Shown here: positions 25,018-32,694 of the stretch, in pieces
Position numbering within the stretch: the first letter of the stretch is position 1
Layout of the letters: every line of letters starts with the position of its first letter
Notes under the pieces: generated by a model
What the model was told of the DNA's origin: nothing
The model's input: only the letters and a program-made list of their open reading frames with translations
Databases searched by the model: none
From: Variovorax brevis
GTDB taxonomy: Bacteria; Pseudomonadota; Gammaproteobacteria; Burkholderiales; Burkholderiaceae_C
Reading direction: 5' to 3'
Length of the DNA stretch: 64,000 nt
NCBI RefSeq assembly: GCF_030317105.1
Contig: NZ_JASZYG010000011.1
Location: 62,001 to 126,000, forward strand
Position numbers and translations under genes: made by a program

Positions 25018-25992
25018 ATGAAAACGCTCAAAGGCCTGATGGCCGTCGCAGGGGCCGCTTGCGCGCTGGCCGGCAGCGCGCAAGCGCAGGAGTTTCCTTC
25101 CAAGCCGATCAAGGTCATCACACCCTTCCCCGCAGGCCAAGGCCCCGACGTTCTGTTGCGTATCCTGGCCGACAAGATGGGCAAGACCCTGGGCCAGCCG
25201 GTGATCGTCGACAACCGCCCCGGCGCCAGCGGCTTCATCGCCTTTGACGCGGTCAAGCGTGCGGCGCCGGACGGCTACACGCTGGGCCAGATCGACAGTT
25301 TCCAGATCGGCACGCAACCGCACCTCTTCGCCAAGCTGCCCTACAGCGTGCTGAAGGACTTCGAGCCGGTCACGCCGCTGATTCGCAACAGTTTCTTTGT
25401 CACCGTTGCTGCCAACTCGAGGCTGAACTCGATGAGCGACCTGATCAGCGCGGCGAAGGCCAAGCCTGGCGCTGTGTCCTATGGTTCATGGAATGTCGCG
25501 AGTCCTGCGCATCTCGGTGGCCTCCTGCTGGAGTCCACCACCGGCACGAAGATGACGCACATCCCTTTCAAGGAAACCTCGCAGCTCTACCAGTCGGTTG
25601 CCAACGGCGAAGTGGACTGGGCCATCGGAAGCGCCGCCTCGGCCGGCTCCCTGCAGCAAGCCGGAAAGCTTAGGTTCATTGCGGTCGCCGCGCCCAAGCG
25701 GACCGCTGGCTACACAGACGTCCCGACCGCGAAAGAAGCAGGCGCACCCGCGAGTTGGGAAGTCAGCGGCTGGAACGGCCTGCTCGCGCCCAAGGGCACG
25801 CCGCAGGACATCATCCTGAAGATCAACGACGCCGTGGTCAAGGCTCTCAAAGAACCGGACGTCCTCGCCAAGCTCGCCACCTTCACGTACGAGCCCTACG
25901 CCATGAAGCCCTCCGAGATGACGAAGCTGATGGAAGCGGAGATCGCGAAGTGGGGTCCGACCATCAAGGACGCAGGCATCAAGCTCGACTGA
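25018..25992 (+). CDS. Bug/TctC-family periplasmic solute-binding protein
   Basis: A 324-aa receptor: Sec signal MKTLKGLMAVAGAACALAGS with cleavage after AQA, then KPIKVITPFPAGQGPDVLLR and VDNRPGASGFIAFDAVKR. The open frame extends upstream, but ATG 25018 starts the signal peptide and follows GGAGACAAGG. First gene of an operon with a ferredoxin reductase and a Rieske oxygenase, so the ligand is probably an aromatic or alicyclic carboxylate. No TctAB partner; an AAHS permease is in the same operon. Confidence 0.92.
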   Translation: MKTLKGLMAVAGAACALAGSAQAQEFPSKPIKVITPFPAGQGPDVLLRILADKMGKTLGQPVIVDNRPGASGFIAFDAVKRAAPDGYTLGQIDSFQIGTQPHLFAKLPYSVLKDFEPVTPLIRNSFFVTVAANSRLNSMSDLISAAKAKPGAVSYGSWNVASPAHLGGLLLESTTGTKMTHIPFKETSQLYQSVANGEVDWAIGSAASAGSLQQAGKLRFIAVAAPKRTAGYTDVPTAKEAGAPASWEVSGWNGLLAPKGTPQDIILKINDAVVKALKEPDVLAKLATFTYEPYAMKPSEMTKLMEAEIAKWGPTIKDAGIKLD

Positions 25993-26020
25993 GCGGACCC
26001 CAAAGCAAGGACGCATCGCC

Positions 26021-27004
26021 ATGGCACGCAAACACATTGATGTGATGGTCTCGGGCGTGCGGCAACTCACGCCGCGCGTTCGGGAATACAAACTGACCGC
26101 TATCGATAACGCCCCCGTGCCCGCCTACGGACCGGGCGCTCACATCGAAGTCCACACGGGCTCGGCGCAAACGGGGCTGATCGTTCGCCACTACTCGCTG
26201 ATCGGCGGCACGGAAGAATCGGACGATGCACGGAACACGTACCGGATCGCCGTGCAGCGGGAGCACCGCGGTGGCGGGTCGGCTTTCATCCATTCTTCAT
26301 TCGAAGTGGGCACGCGACTGCAGGTGTCAGCGCCCATCAACAACTTTCCGCTGGATCGCCGCGACGCGCACAGCTTGCTGATCGCGGGCGGCATCGGCAT
26401 CACACCGATCTACTCGATGGCTCGAAGCTTGGCGCGTCGCCACCGCAACTTCACGGTCGTGTATGCCGGCCGAGAGCCCCAGTTCATGGCGTACCGTGAA
26501 GAGCTTGGTCGACTCGCGGGCCCGTGTGCCCACTTTCACTTCAGTGGCCGGCAGGACGCGGGCAAGCTCGATCTGGAAACGTTGCTCAGAAAGCAGCCGC
26601 CGGGCACCACGGCATACGTCTGCGGCCCGGCCTCGATGGTCGCGGCCACGCATGAAGCGAGCCGCGCTGCAGGCTGGGACCCGCAGCATCTGCGTAGCGA
26701 GTTATTCGGTGCCGGCCCGACGGGCGACGAGGTCGCGTTCGATGTGGAACTCAAGCGTTCGGGCCGGGTGATTCGTGTCGGCAAGGACGTGAGCATCCTC
26801 GACGCGCTCACCGCAGCGAAGGTGGATGTGCTGTGGGACTGCCGGCGCGGCGAATGCGGCTTGTGCCCCCAGTCAGTGCTGGAAGCGGATGGCCCCATCC
26901 AGCACCGCGATCGCTATTTGTCCGACGAAGAACGCGAGTCCGGCGAAACGATGTGCATCTGCGTGTCCCGCATCCGCGGCGAGCGACTTGTGCTCGACGT
27001 TTGA
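26021..27004 (+). CDS. Phthalate-dioxygenase-type reductase (FMN, NADH, [2Fe-2S])
   Basis: A 327-aa class IA oxygenase reductase. FMN-binding RHYSL (Arg56), NAD-binding IAGGIGITPIYSMA and YVCGPASMV, then a plant-type ferredoxin domain with Cys274, Cys279, Cys282 and Cys312 (C-x4-C-x2-C-x29-C). It passes electrons from NADH to the Rieske oxygenase encoded 19 bp downstream, as VanB or PDR do. Same domain order as the reductase part of the P450 at 32695. Confidence 0.94.
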   Translation: MARKHIDVMVSGVRQLTPRVREYKLTAIDNAPVPAYGPGAHIEVHTGSAQTGLIVRHYSLIGGTEESDDARNTYRIAVQREHRGGGSAFIHSSFEVGTRLQVSAPINNFPLDRRDAHSLLIAGGIGITPIYSMARSLARRHRNFTVVYAGREPQFMAYREELGRLAGPCAHFHFSGRQDAGKLDLETLLRKQPPGTTAYVCGPASMVAATHEASRAAGWDPQHLRSELFGAGPTGDEVAFDVELKRSGRVIRVGKDVSILDALTAAKVDVLWDCRRGECGLCPQSVLEADGPIQHRDRYLSDEERESGETMCICVSRIRGERLVLDV

Positions 27005-27023
27005 AATCTCCCAGAGGTGAATC

Positions 27024-28151
27024 ATGGAAAAAATCCTGGAACAGATCATTGAGCAGGTCATTGAACATCCCCGCACGCCGCTGGCAGAGCCGAGCTTTGA
27101 GGCTGGTGGATTTGCCGACCACAACACGCCCCTTGTCCGCAACTGCTGGTACGTCGCCGCCCTGAGCAGCGAGGTCTCGCGCGACATCATGAGTCGCCGC
27201 CTGCTCGGCGTGGACGTGGCGCTCTATCGCACCATGGCGGGCGAGCCGGTCGCCGTGCGCAACCGTTGCCCGCATCGCTCCTTTCCCTTGGCCAAGGGTC
27301 GCCTCGAAGGCGACACGCTGATCTGCGGCTACCACGGCATGCAGTTCGATTCTTCGGGTCGCTGCGTCAACATGCCTTCGATGCCGATCGTTCCCACCAA
27401 CGCGCAGGTGCGCAGCTTCGACGTGGTGGAACGCGCGCCGCTGATCTGGATCTGGATGGGCGATGCGGACAAGGCCGACGAAGCACTCATCCCCGACACG
27501 CACTGGCTCAATGATCCAGGCTGGAAGAGCGTGGGCGGGCAGTTCTACATGAAGTCCGACTACGTCTCGATGCATGAGAACCTGCTCGACCAGACGCACT
27601 TTCCGTTTCTCCATCCGGGCGCGATCGGCACGCCGGAATATGCACGCTCCAAGCTCAAGATCCGCCGCGACGGCGAGGTCGTGATCATCGACCGCATGCT
27701 GAAGAACTCGCCGCCACCGGGCGTCTACGCAGTGCCCACCGGCCTGACCGGAAAGCCTGTGGACCGCTACTCGGAGGCACGGTTCCAGTCACCCGCGCTG
27801 CACACGGCCTTCGCGAAGATCGTCGATCCGACGCCTCCCCCGGGCGCCATCGCCGAATACCGCTTCAACATCACGCACATCTTTACCGCGGAGACGAACG
27901 GAAGCATCCACTACTGGTGGTTCAACTCGCGCGATTTCGACCTCGGCAACAAGGCCTCGGACGAATACCTGCACGCGGCGTCCGCCAAGGCCTACCTCGA
28001 AGACGTCGATGCGCTTGAATGGATCCTCGACGTGGTGCGCAAGGACACCGAGCAGCAGTTCGATCTGAATTTTGCGCCGGACAAGCCGGGCCTTCTGATG
28101 CGCCGTGCCCTGTACGACCGGGCTGCGGCCGAAGCCGGCTACGTCCTGTAG
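27024..28151 (+). CDS. Rieske-type aromatic oxygenase, VanA-like single subunit
   Basis: A 375-aa oxygenase of the phthalate/vanillate O-demethylase group. Rieske ligands: Cys82-His84 (NRCPHRSF) and Cys101-His104 (ICGYHG). Mononuclear iron site ENLLDQTHFPFLH with bridging Asp189, His192 and His197, the spacing found in dicamba and vanillate demethylases. No beta subunit follows, in keeping with an alpha-only trimer. It may hydroxylate or O-demethylate an aromatic acid imported by the AAHS carrier next door; the substrate is not predictable. Confidence 0.93.
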   Translation: MEKILEQIIEQVIEHPRTPLAEPSFEAGGFADHNTPLVRNCWYVAALSSEVSRDIMSRRLLGVDVALYRTMAGEPVAVRNRCPHRSFPLAKGRLEGDTLICGYHGMQFDSSGRCVNMPSMPIVPTNAQVRSFDVVERAPLIWIWMGDADKADEALIPDTHWLNDPGWKSVGGQFYMKSDYVSMHENLLDQTHFPFLHPGAIGTPEYARSKLKIRRDGEVVIIDRMLKNSPPPGVYAVPTGLTGKPVDRYSEARFQSPALHTAFAKIVDPTPPPGAIAEYRFNITHIFTAETNGSIHYWWFNSRDFDLGNKASDEYLHAASAKAYLEDVDALEWILDVVRKDTEQQFDLNFAPDKPGLLMRRALYDRAAAEAGYVL

Positions 28152-28195
28152 TCCACCCCTCGCGATTTTTTCTTACCATCCAGACGGAGACAACT

Positions 28196-29548
28196 TTGAC
28201 CAACACAACCGCAGTGGACGTCAAGGCGTTCATCAATGAGCGTCCCATGTCCGGGGCCCAATGGCTCCTGTTGATCCTGTGCTTTTTGATCGTTGCCGCA
28301 GATGGCATCGACGTCGCGATCATGGGCTTCATCGCCCCGCCCATCGTGCAGGACTGGGGCATCTCGCGGGCCAGTTTCGGCTTGGTCATGAGTGCGGCGC
28401 CCTTCGGGCTCGTGCTTGGCGCCTTGATTGCCGGGCCTTCGTCGGATCGATTCGGACGCAAGAAGGTGCTCATCACTTCGGTGCTGATGTTCGGCATCTT
28501 CACGCTGGTCACGGCGTTCACCCGGAATCCGACCGAGATGGCGATCATGCGCCTGCTCACCGGGCTGGGCCTTGGCGCGGCGATGCCGAACACGACAACG
28601 CTGCTGTCCGAGTACGCACCGGAGAAGCGCCGCTCGCTCCTGATCACGATCATGTTCACCGGCTTCGGCGTGGGCTCTGCCGCGGTCGGCTTTGCGTCGG
28701 CGTACCTGATTCCGGCGCACGGCTGGCGCTCGGTGTTGATCCTGGGCGGCGTGCTTCCCTTGGTGCTCGTGCCCTTCCTGCTGCTGTACCTGCCCGAATC
28801 CGCACGGTTCATGGTGGTGCGCGGCTTCTCACCAGAACGAATTGCCGCGACCTTGGGGCGCATCTGCCGCGCGACCTTTGCAGTCGGAACCAGCTTCTTT
28901 GCGCCAGAACCTCCCGTGACGACAAAGCGACCCATCGGGGTGCTGTTCTCGCAAGGCTACGGACTCATGACGGCGTCGCTCTGGGTGACCTACTTCATGG
29001 GGCTGCTGGTCATCTACCTGATCACCGGATGGCTTCCAACACTCATCAAGGACGCCGGCCTGCCAATTTCCGCCGCCGCGAACATCACGGCCATGTTCCA
29101 GACCGGCGGCACCGTGGGCGCCATCCTGGCCGGGTGGGCCATGGACCGCATGCGACCGACATGGGTCATTGCCGGGTCCTACCTTGGCGGCGCGCTCTGC
29201 GTCATCGGCGTTGGCAGCGCTGGCGCGCTCTCCACGTCCCTGTTCTTGTGGGTCCTCGCAGCGGGCTTCTTCATGAACGGTGCGCAAACCGGGCTGAACG
29301 CCTTCGCGCCGAACTGCTATCCCACCGTTGCCCGTGCCACGGGGGTGAGCTGGATGCTTGGCATGGGGCGGTTCGGCAGCATCCTGGGCTCGGCCGTGGG
29401 CGGGGTACTGGTCGGCTTCGGCTGGGGATTCGGCGCAATCGTTTCGGCGCTGGCCGTCCCCGCGGCGATAGCCGGTCTGGCGATCCTGCTGGGCCGCAGT
29501 GGCGCCACGGCGCGCACTCCCACCGCGGTGGGTGTTGCGCATTCCTGA
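28196..29548 (+). CDS. MFS aromatic acid:H+ symporter (AAHS family)
   Basis: A 450-aa permease with 12 predicted segments. The AAHS marks ADGIDVAIMGFIAPPI (TM1, charged DGxD) and SDRFGRKKVL (loop 2-3) are present, as in PcaK, BenK and VanK. The frame is open far upstream; TTG 28196 is chosen because ACGGAGA ends 6 bp before it and the protein then begins just before the cytoplasmic N-terminus. Last gene of the Rieske operon; imports the aromatic acid substrate. Confidence 0.92.
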   Translation: MTNTTAVDVKAFINERPMSGAQWLLLILCFLIVAADGIDVAIMGFIAPPIVQDWGISRASFGLVMSAAPFGLVLGALIAGPSSDRFGRKKVLITSVLMFGIFTLVTAFTRNPTEMAIMRLLTGLGLGAAMPNTTTLLSEYAPEKRRSLLITIMFTGFGVGSAAVGFASAYLIPAHGWRSVLILGGVLPLVLVPFLLLYLPESARFMVVRGFSPERIAATLGRICRATFAVGTSFFAPEPPVTTKRPIGVLFSQGYGLMTASLWVTYFMGLLVIYLITGWLPTLIKDAGLPISAAANITAMFQTGGTVGAILAGWAMDRMRPTWVIAGSYLGGALCVIGVGSAGALSTSLFLWVLAAGFFMNGAQTGLNAFAPNCYPTVARATGVSWMLGMGRFGSILGSAVGGVLVGFGWGFGAIVSALAVPAAIAGLAILLGRSGATARTPTAVGVAHS

Positions 29549-30006
29549 GCCTATTGGTCACGTCCCAGGCGATGGCGTAAGTCTTCAGCACGGACAGGGC
29601 TGAGATGCACGGTAGCAACGGGCCACAGCGGACAGCCGAGTGGGCGCAGCGTTGTTCCTCCATCATCTCGCGGCTGTGTTCGAGGGCGCAAGTTGGCTCC
29701 CGTCACCTTTGCATTAAGGCGGTCGCGAGTTGGCCGACGGGTTGCATCGCCGGCGCAGCGCGGCGTCAGCAAGGATCGACTGGCGCCGCACGGCGTGTCG
29801 TGTGCCAGTCCCGTCGCGTCCAACAAGACCGAAGAAGGCCGAGCCAGGAATCGACGCGTGGAATTGGTCGAGAACTGAGTTTCGATACATGGAGGTGCCG
29901 AGCATCCGCGAGCCAGTGCAGCGCCTTTGTGGCAGCGCAAGACCAGGCACTTGTGCGCGACTGTGCCCGGTTCAGGCGTGACTTGCTGATTCAATCGCGC
30001 TGTAGC

Positions 30007-30126
30007 GCTGGTCGCGATCTTCAGGTATCGCGAGGTGGTGGCCAAGCTGCGGTGGCCGAGCAGCAATTGGATGCGGCGCACATCGGTGCCGGACTCCAGC
30101 AGGTGCGTGGCGAACGCATGCCTGCT
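30007..30126 (-). pseudogene. Tyrosine recombinase C-terminal fragment
   Basis: Minus-strand reading gives RHAFATHLLESGTDVRRIQ then LLGHRSLATTSRYLKIATS, the C-terminal HxxR...GH...Y core of a XerC/D-like integrase. It lacks all sequence before the RH box and the frame runs on without homology. The active-site His (LGH) and Tyr (RYL) are still present. The fragment points away from a similar plus-strand fragment. Confidence 0.75.
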
Positions 30127-30149
30127 ATCTCGTCGACGAAATAGGAGGC
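30120..30149. repeat. Palindromic junction between two recombinase fragments
   Basis: Fifteen-base arms (30120-30134 and 30135-30149) match in 13 positions around a central GTCGAC. Each arm ends in the codons for the Arg-His of one recombinase fragment, so the palindrome is the join of two related genes in inverted orientation. Confidence 0.65.
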
Positions 30150-30361
30150 ACACTACGGCCATGCACCTCCTGCAGTCGGGCGTGCGATTCAACGTCATCG
30201 CGTTGTGGCTGGGACAAGAGAGCATGAATACCACCCATCGCTACGTCGAAGCTGACCTCGCGATGAAGAAGACCGCGCTCGCGTGTCTGGAACCGCGGAA
30301 CACCACGATGTGCCGGTTCCGAACTCCGGATTCGCTCATGCGGTTCCTGCAGGCGCTGTAA
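30146..30361 (+). pseudogene. Tyrosine recombinase C-terminal fragment, inverted relative to the first
   Basis: RRHTTAMHLLQSGVRFNVIA then LWLGQESMNTTHRYVEADLA and a tail ending at TAA 30361. This is the C-terminus of a transposon-type integrase; the usual active-site His of LGH is Gln here (LGQE), another sign of decay. It begins at exactly the same Arg-His box as the minus-strand fragment, on the other side of the palindrome. It cannot encode a working enzyme. Confidence 0.75.
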
Positions 30362-30441
30362 CTATGTGAATTTGGCGCCGGCCACCAATGTCCATCTTCA
30401 TGGGGGCCTGCTCCGCCAAATTCTGAGAACTGCACATAGTT
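30360..30441. repeat. Inverted repeat after the recombinase fragment
   Basis: AACTATGTG (30360-30368, overlapping the fragment's stop codon) and CACATAGTT (30433-30441) are perfect 9-bp arms 64 bp apart. It may be a terminal repeat of the lost element, since it begins at the recombinase stop. Confidence 0.45.
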
Positions 30442-30488
30442 GAGATCTGCGCATAGGCAGCGCTTGCTGTCTTTGGGGGTCTCTCAAC

Positions 30489-30601
30489 GAACTCACGCTG
30501 TGAGGCCGATAACAGTCGTCCCAGGGAAAAAGGGGCCCCGCTATCAACGGCCGGTTGCAAGGTATTGCAGTCATTGCCCGGTTGAATGCCATCGGGCGAC
30601 C
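30489..30601. repeat. Copy B of the 113-bp dispersed intergenic repeat
   Basis: Same length as copy A at 23715-23827 and about two-thirds identical without gaps (76 of 113 by my count). Conserved blocks include TCACGC, TATCAAC, TATTGCAGT and the terminal CGACC. Function unknown. Confidence 0.6.
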
Positions 30602-30773
30602 ACGGCACCGCAGGGTTGAACGATAGCTACCCTGCCACCTACGCAGAGGTATAGAAGCCTTGGCCAGTTGCTCTTCCCCGGTACTTTGACCTGAGCTTTG
30701 AGATTTGGCTCTGCAGCGTTGCTGGCTTCGCGCCAAGCATTGCCTCGTCGCTCGATCAGTCGTCTGCAAAAGT

Positions 30774-31604
30774 TCATCCCGTGTATCCGAGTTTCACACT
30801 CGTATCCCGCGCTTCGCGTTGAACGGCTGTTGCGATTGCGCCGTTCACCGAAGGATCGAAACCGCCACTCGCGCCGAGAGCGGTGATCACTGCGCACACC
30901 CGCCCAGTGAAGTCATACACAGGTGCCGCAACGGCGCTGATTCCGCGCAGGTAGACGTCCTTGACGGCAGCGCAACCTGCCGCGCGGACTTCCTTCTGCA
31001 GGTTCACAATCGGGTCCGGCATAGGCAGCATGGCGAGCATCTCGGGTGTTGCTGCTTTCAGTTCTTCTTCGGCCAGCGTGCGCACGCGTTCATCGTCGTA
31101 CAGGCCGAGAAAGACCCGACCGGTCGCCGACCACACCAGCGACATCACGCTCCCGGCACGAACGTTGACGGTCACGGGCAGGCCCGGCTCCTCGATTCGC
31201 ATGATGGTGGGCCCCTTGTTGCCCATGAGCGCAACGAAGCAGGTGATCTCAAGGCTCTCACGCAAGCGCACCAATGCCGGTTCGGCGAGGCGGATGGGTT
31301 CGGCCTGCCGCATCGCGGTCAGTCCGATCTGGATCAGTTCGGGGCCAAGAAAATACCGCTGTGATCCTGTGTCCTGAGCTACCAGACCCTCTTGGACCAA
31401 GCTCGCCAAGTAGCGGTGCACCTTGGCCGGGCTTTCGCCAACCTGCGCAGCCAGCGCAGACAGGCCCGCACTCCCGCCCATCCTCGACAAGGTTTTCAAC
31501 ACGACCATGCCGATTTCGGCGGACTGCACGCGCTGACGGCGCTCCTGCGCGCGGGGCGGGGCGGCATCGAGAGGTGCGTCGGGCTTGCGGGGGATCTTGC
31601 TCAT
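30774..31604 (-). CDS. IclR-family regulator of the P450 operon
   Basis: A 276-aa IclR protein. The N-terminal winged helix is GGSAGLSALAAQVGESPAKV followed by HRYLASLVQEGLVAQD; the effector domain ends with RGISAVAAPVYDFTGRVCAV. ATG 31604 has AGGA 8 bp upstream; a GTG six codons earlier (31622) is possible. Divergent from the Bug-P450 operon (31704) with a dyad between the starts, so it probably represses or activates that operon in response to its substrate. Confidence 0.93.
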   Translation of the reverse strand: MSKIPRKPDAPLDAAPPRAQERRQRVQSAEIGMVVLKTLSRMGGSAGLSALAAQVGESPAKVHRYLASLVQEGLVAQDTGSQRYFLGPELIQIGLTAMRQAEPIRLAEPALVRLRESLEITCFVALMGNKGPTIMRIEEPGLPVTVNVRAGSVMSLVWSATGRVFLGLYDDERVRTLAEEELKAATPEMLAMLPMPDPIVNLQKEVRAAGCAAVKDVYLRGISAVAAPVYDFTGRVCAVITALGASGGFDPSVNGAIATAVQREARDTSVKLGYTG

Positions 31605-31661
31605 GGCTTTGATCCTACTCACAGGTGCGAACTCAGTAGAAACCCCAGATTGAATTTACGC

Positions 31662-31684
31662 ATAGCGTATAACAATTACGCTAT
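31662..31684. promoter_or_regulatory. IclR-type operator dyad
   Basis: ATAGCGTA (31662-31669) and TACGCTAT (31677-31684) are perfect 8-bp arms with a 7-nt centre, lying between the divergent IclR and Bug starts. A third partial copy, TTTACGCAT, precedes it at 31655. The size and location fit an IclR dimer site controlling both genes. Confidence 0.6.
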
Positions 31685-31703
31685 CCAAGAAAGGACCCCT
31701 CCA

Positions 31704-32681
31704 ATGAAGAAGCTTCTTGTCGCCACGCTGTTGGCGTTGCCCGCCGTGCATCTGCCCGCACTTGCCCAGCAGCCCGCATCGACGTATCCCTCAAAGCCGG
31801 TTCGCTGGGTCGTCCCCTATGCGGCGGGTGGGGGTTCTGACTTTCTCGCGCGCACCATCGGTCAAGCCTGGTCGACACAGGCAGGCCAGCCCGTCCTGGT
31901 TGACAACAAGCCCGGCGGTAACACCGCGCTTGCCGCGGCTGAGGTCGCGCGTGCCGCAGCGGATGGCTACACGGTCCTGTCCGCGGACAACGGCACGCTG
32001 GTCTTCAACCCTGTGCTCTACAAATCGCTCAGCTACAACCCCACCAAGGACCTCGCGCCAGTCACGCTGATGGGGCGCTTTCCAATGATCCTGGTCGTCG
32101 GCCCCGGCATTTCGGTCAAAGACGCCAAGGACTTCATCGCGCAGGCAAAGGCCAAGGCGGGTGGGCTCAACTACGGTTCAGCCGGAGCCGGTAGCCCGCA
32201 CCACCTGGCAATGGAACTGCTGAAGTCCGAAGCGGGTATCGAGATGGTCCATGCACCGTACCGCGGCGCCGCGCCGGCGCTGGCCGACGTGGCCGGCGGC
32301 CAGATCCCGGCCATGATGGTTGACCTGGCGGCCGGCGCTGGCTTCATCAAGGGCGGCAAGGTCAAGGCACTGGCCGTGGCCAATGCAACCAGGCTGCCGC
32401 AGTTGCCGGACGTGCCGACCTTTGCCGAACTGGGCTACAAGAACGTCGAAGCCGCTGCGCTCGTCGGCATGGTGGTGCCAGCAGGTACGCCACCGGCGAC
32501 GATCAGCGCCATCAACAAGCAGGTCGTCGCGGCGATTCAAGATCCAGCCGTCCACAAGCGTCTGGTCGACTTCGGCGTCGAGCCGGTCGGCGATACGCCG
32601 GCGCAGTTCGCGGAATTGCTGAAGGCCGAAACGACCAAGTGGCAGAAACTGATCCGTGACCTGAAGATTACTCTGGACTGA
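31704..32681 (+). CDS. Bug/TctC-family periplasmic solute-binding protein
   Basis: A 325-aa receptor: Sec signal MKKLLVATLLALPAVHLPAL, then KPVRWVVPYAAGGGSDFLAR and VDNKPGGNTALAAAEVARAA. ATG 31704 has AAGGA upstream; the longer open frame runs into iclR and is rejected. It is followed after 13 bp by the P450-reductase fusion, so its ligand is likely the P450 substrate. No TctAB genes nearby. Confidence 0.92.
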   Translation: MKKLLVATLLALPAVHLPALAQQPASTYPSKPVRWVVPYAAGGGSDFLARTIGQAWSTQAGQPVLVDNKPGGNTALAAAEVARAAADGYTVLSADNGTLVFNPVLYKSLSYNPTKDLAPVTLMGRFPMILVVGPGISVKDAKDFIAQAKAKAGGLNYGSAGAGSPHHLAMELLKSEAGIEMVHAPYRGAAPALADVAGGQIPAMMVDLAAGAGFIKGGKVKALAVANATRLPQLPDVPTFAELGYKNVEAAALVGMVVPAGTPPATISAINKQVVAAIQDPAVHKRLVDFGVEPVGDTPAQFAELLKAETTKWQKLIRDLKITLD

Positions 32682-32694
32682 GCAGGAGAACGCC

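Larger units (their letters stand above)
29549..30773. other. 1.2-kb gap filled with mobile-element debris
   Basis: No intact gene. From left to right: unassigned DNA (29549-30000), a minus-strand tyrosine-recombinase fragment, a palindrome at 30120-30149, a plus-strand recombinase fragment, an inverted repeat (30360-30441), and copy B of the 113-bp repeat (30489-30601). This separates the Rieske and P450 operons. Confidence 0.7.

Noticed and set aside
29551..30006. A longer transposase or integrase continuing from the minus-strand recombinase fragment
   Set aside because: Downstream of the RYLKIATS block the frame stays open but shows no family motif, so it is not claimed as a gene.
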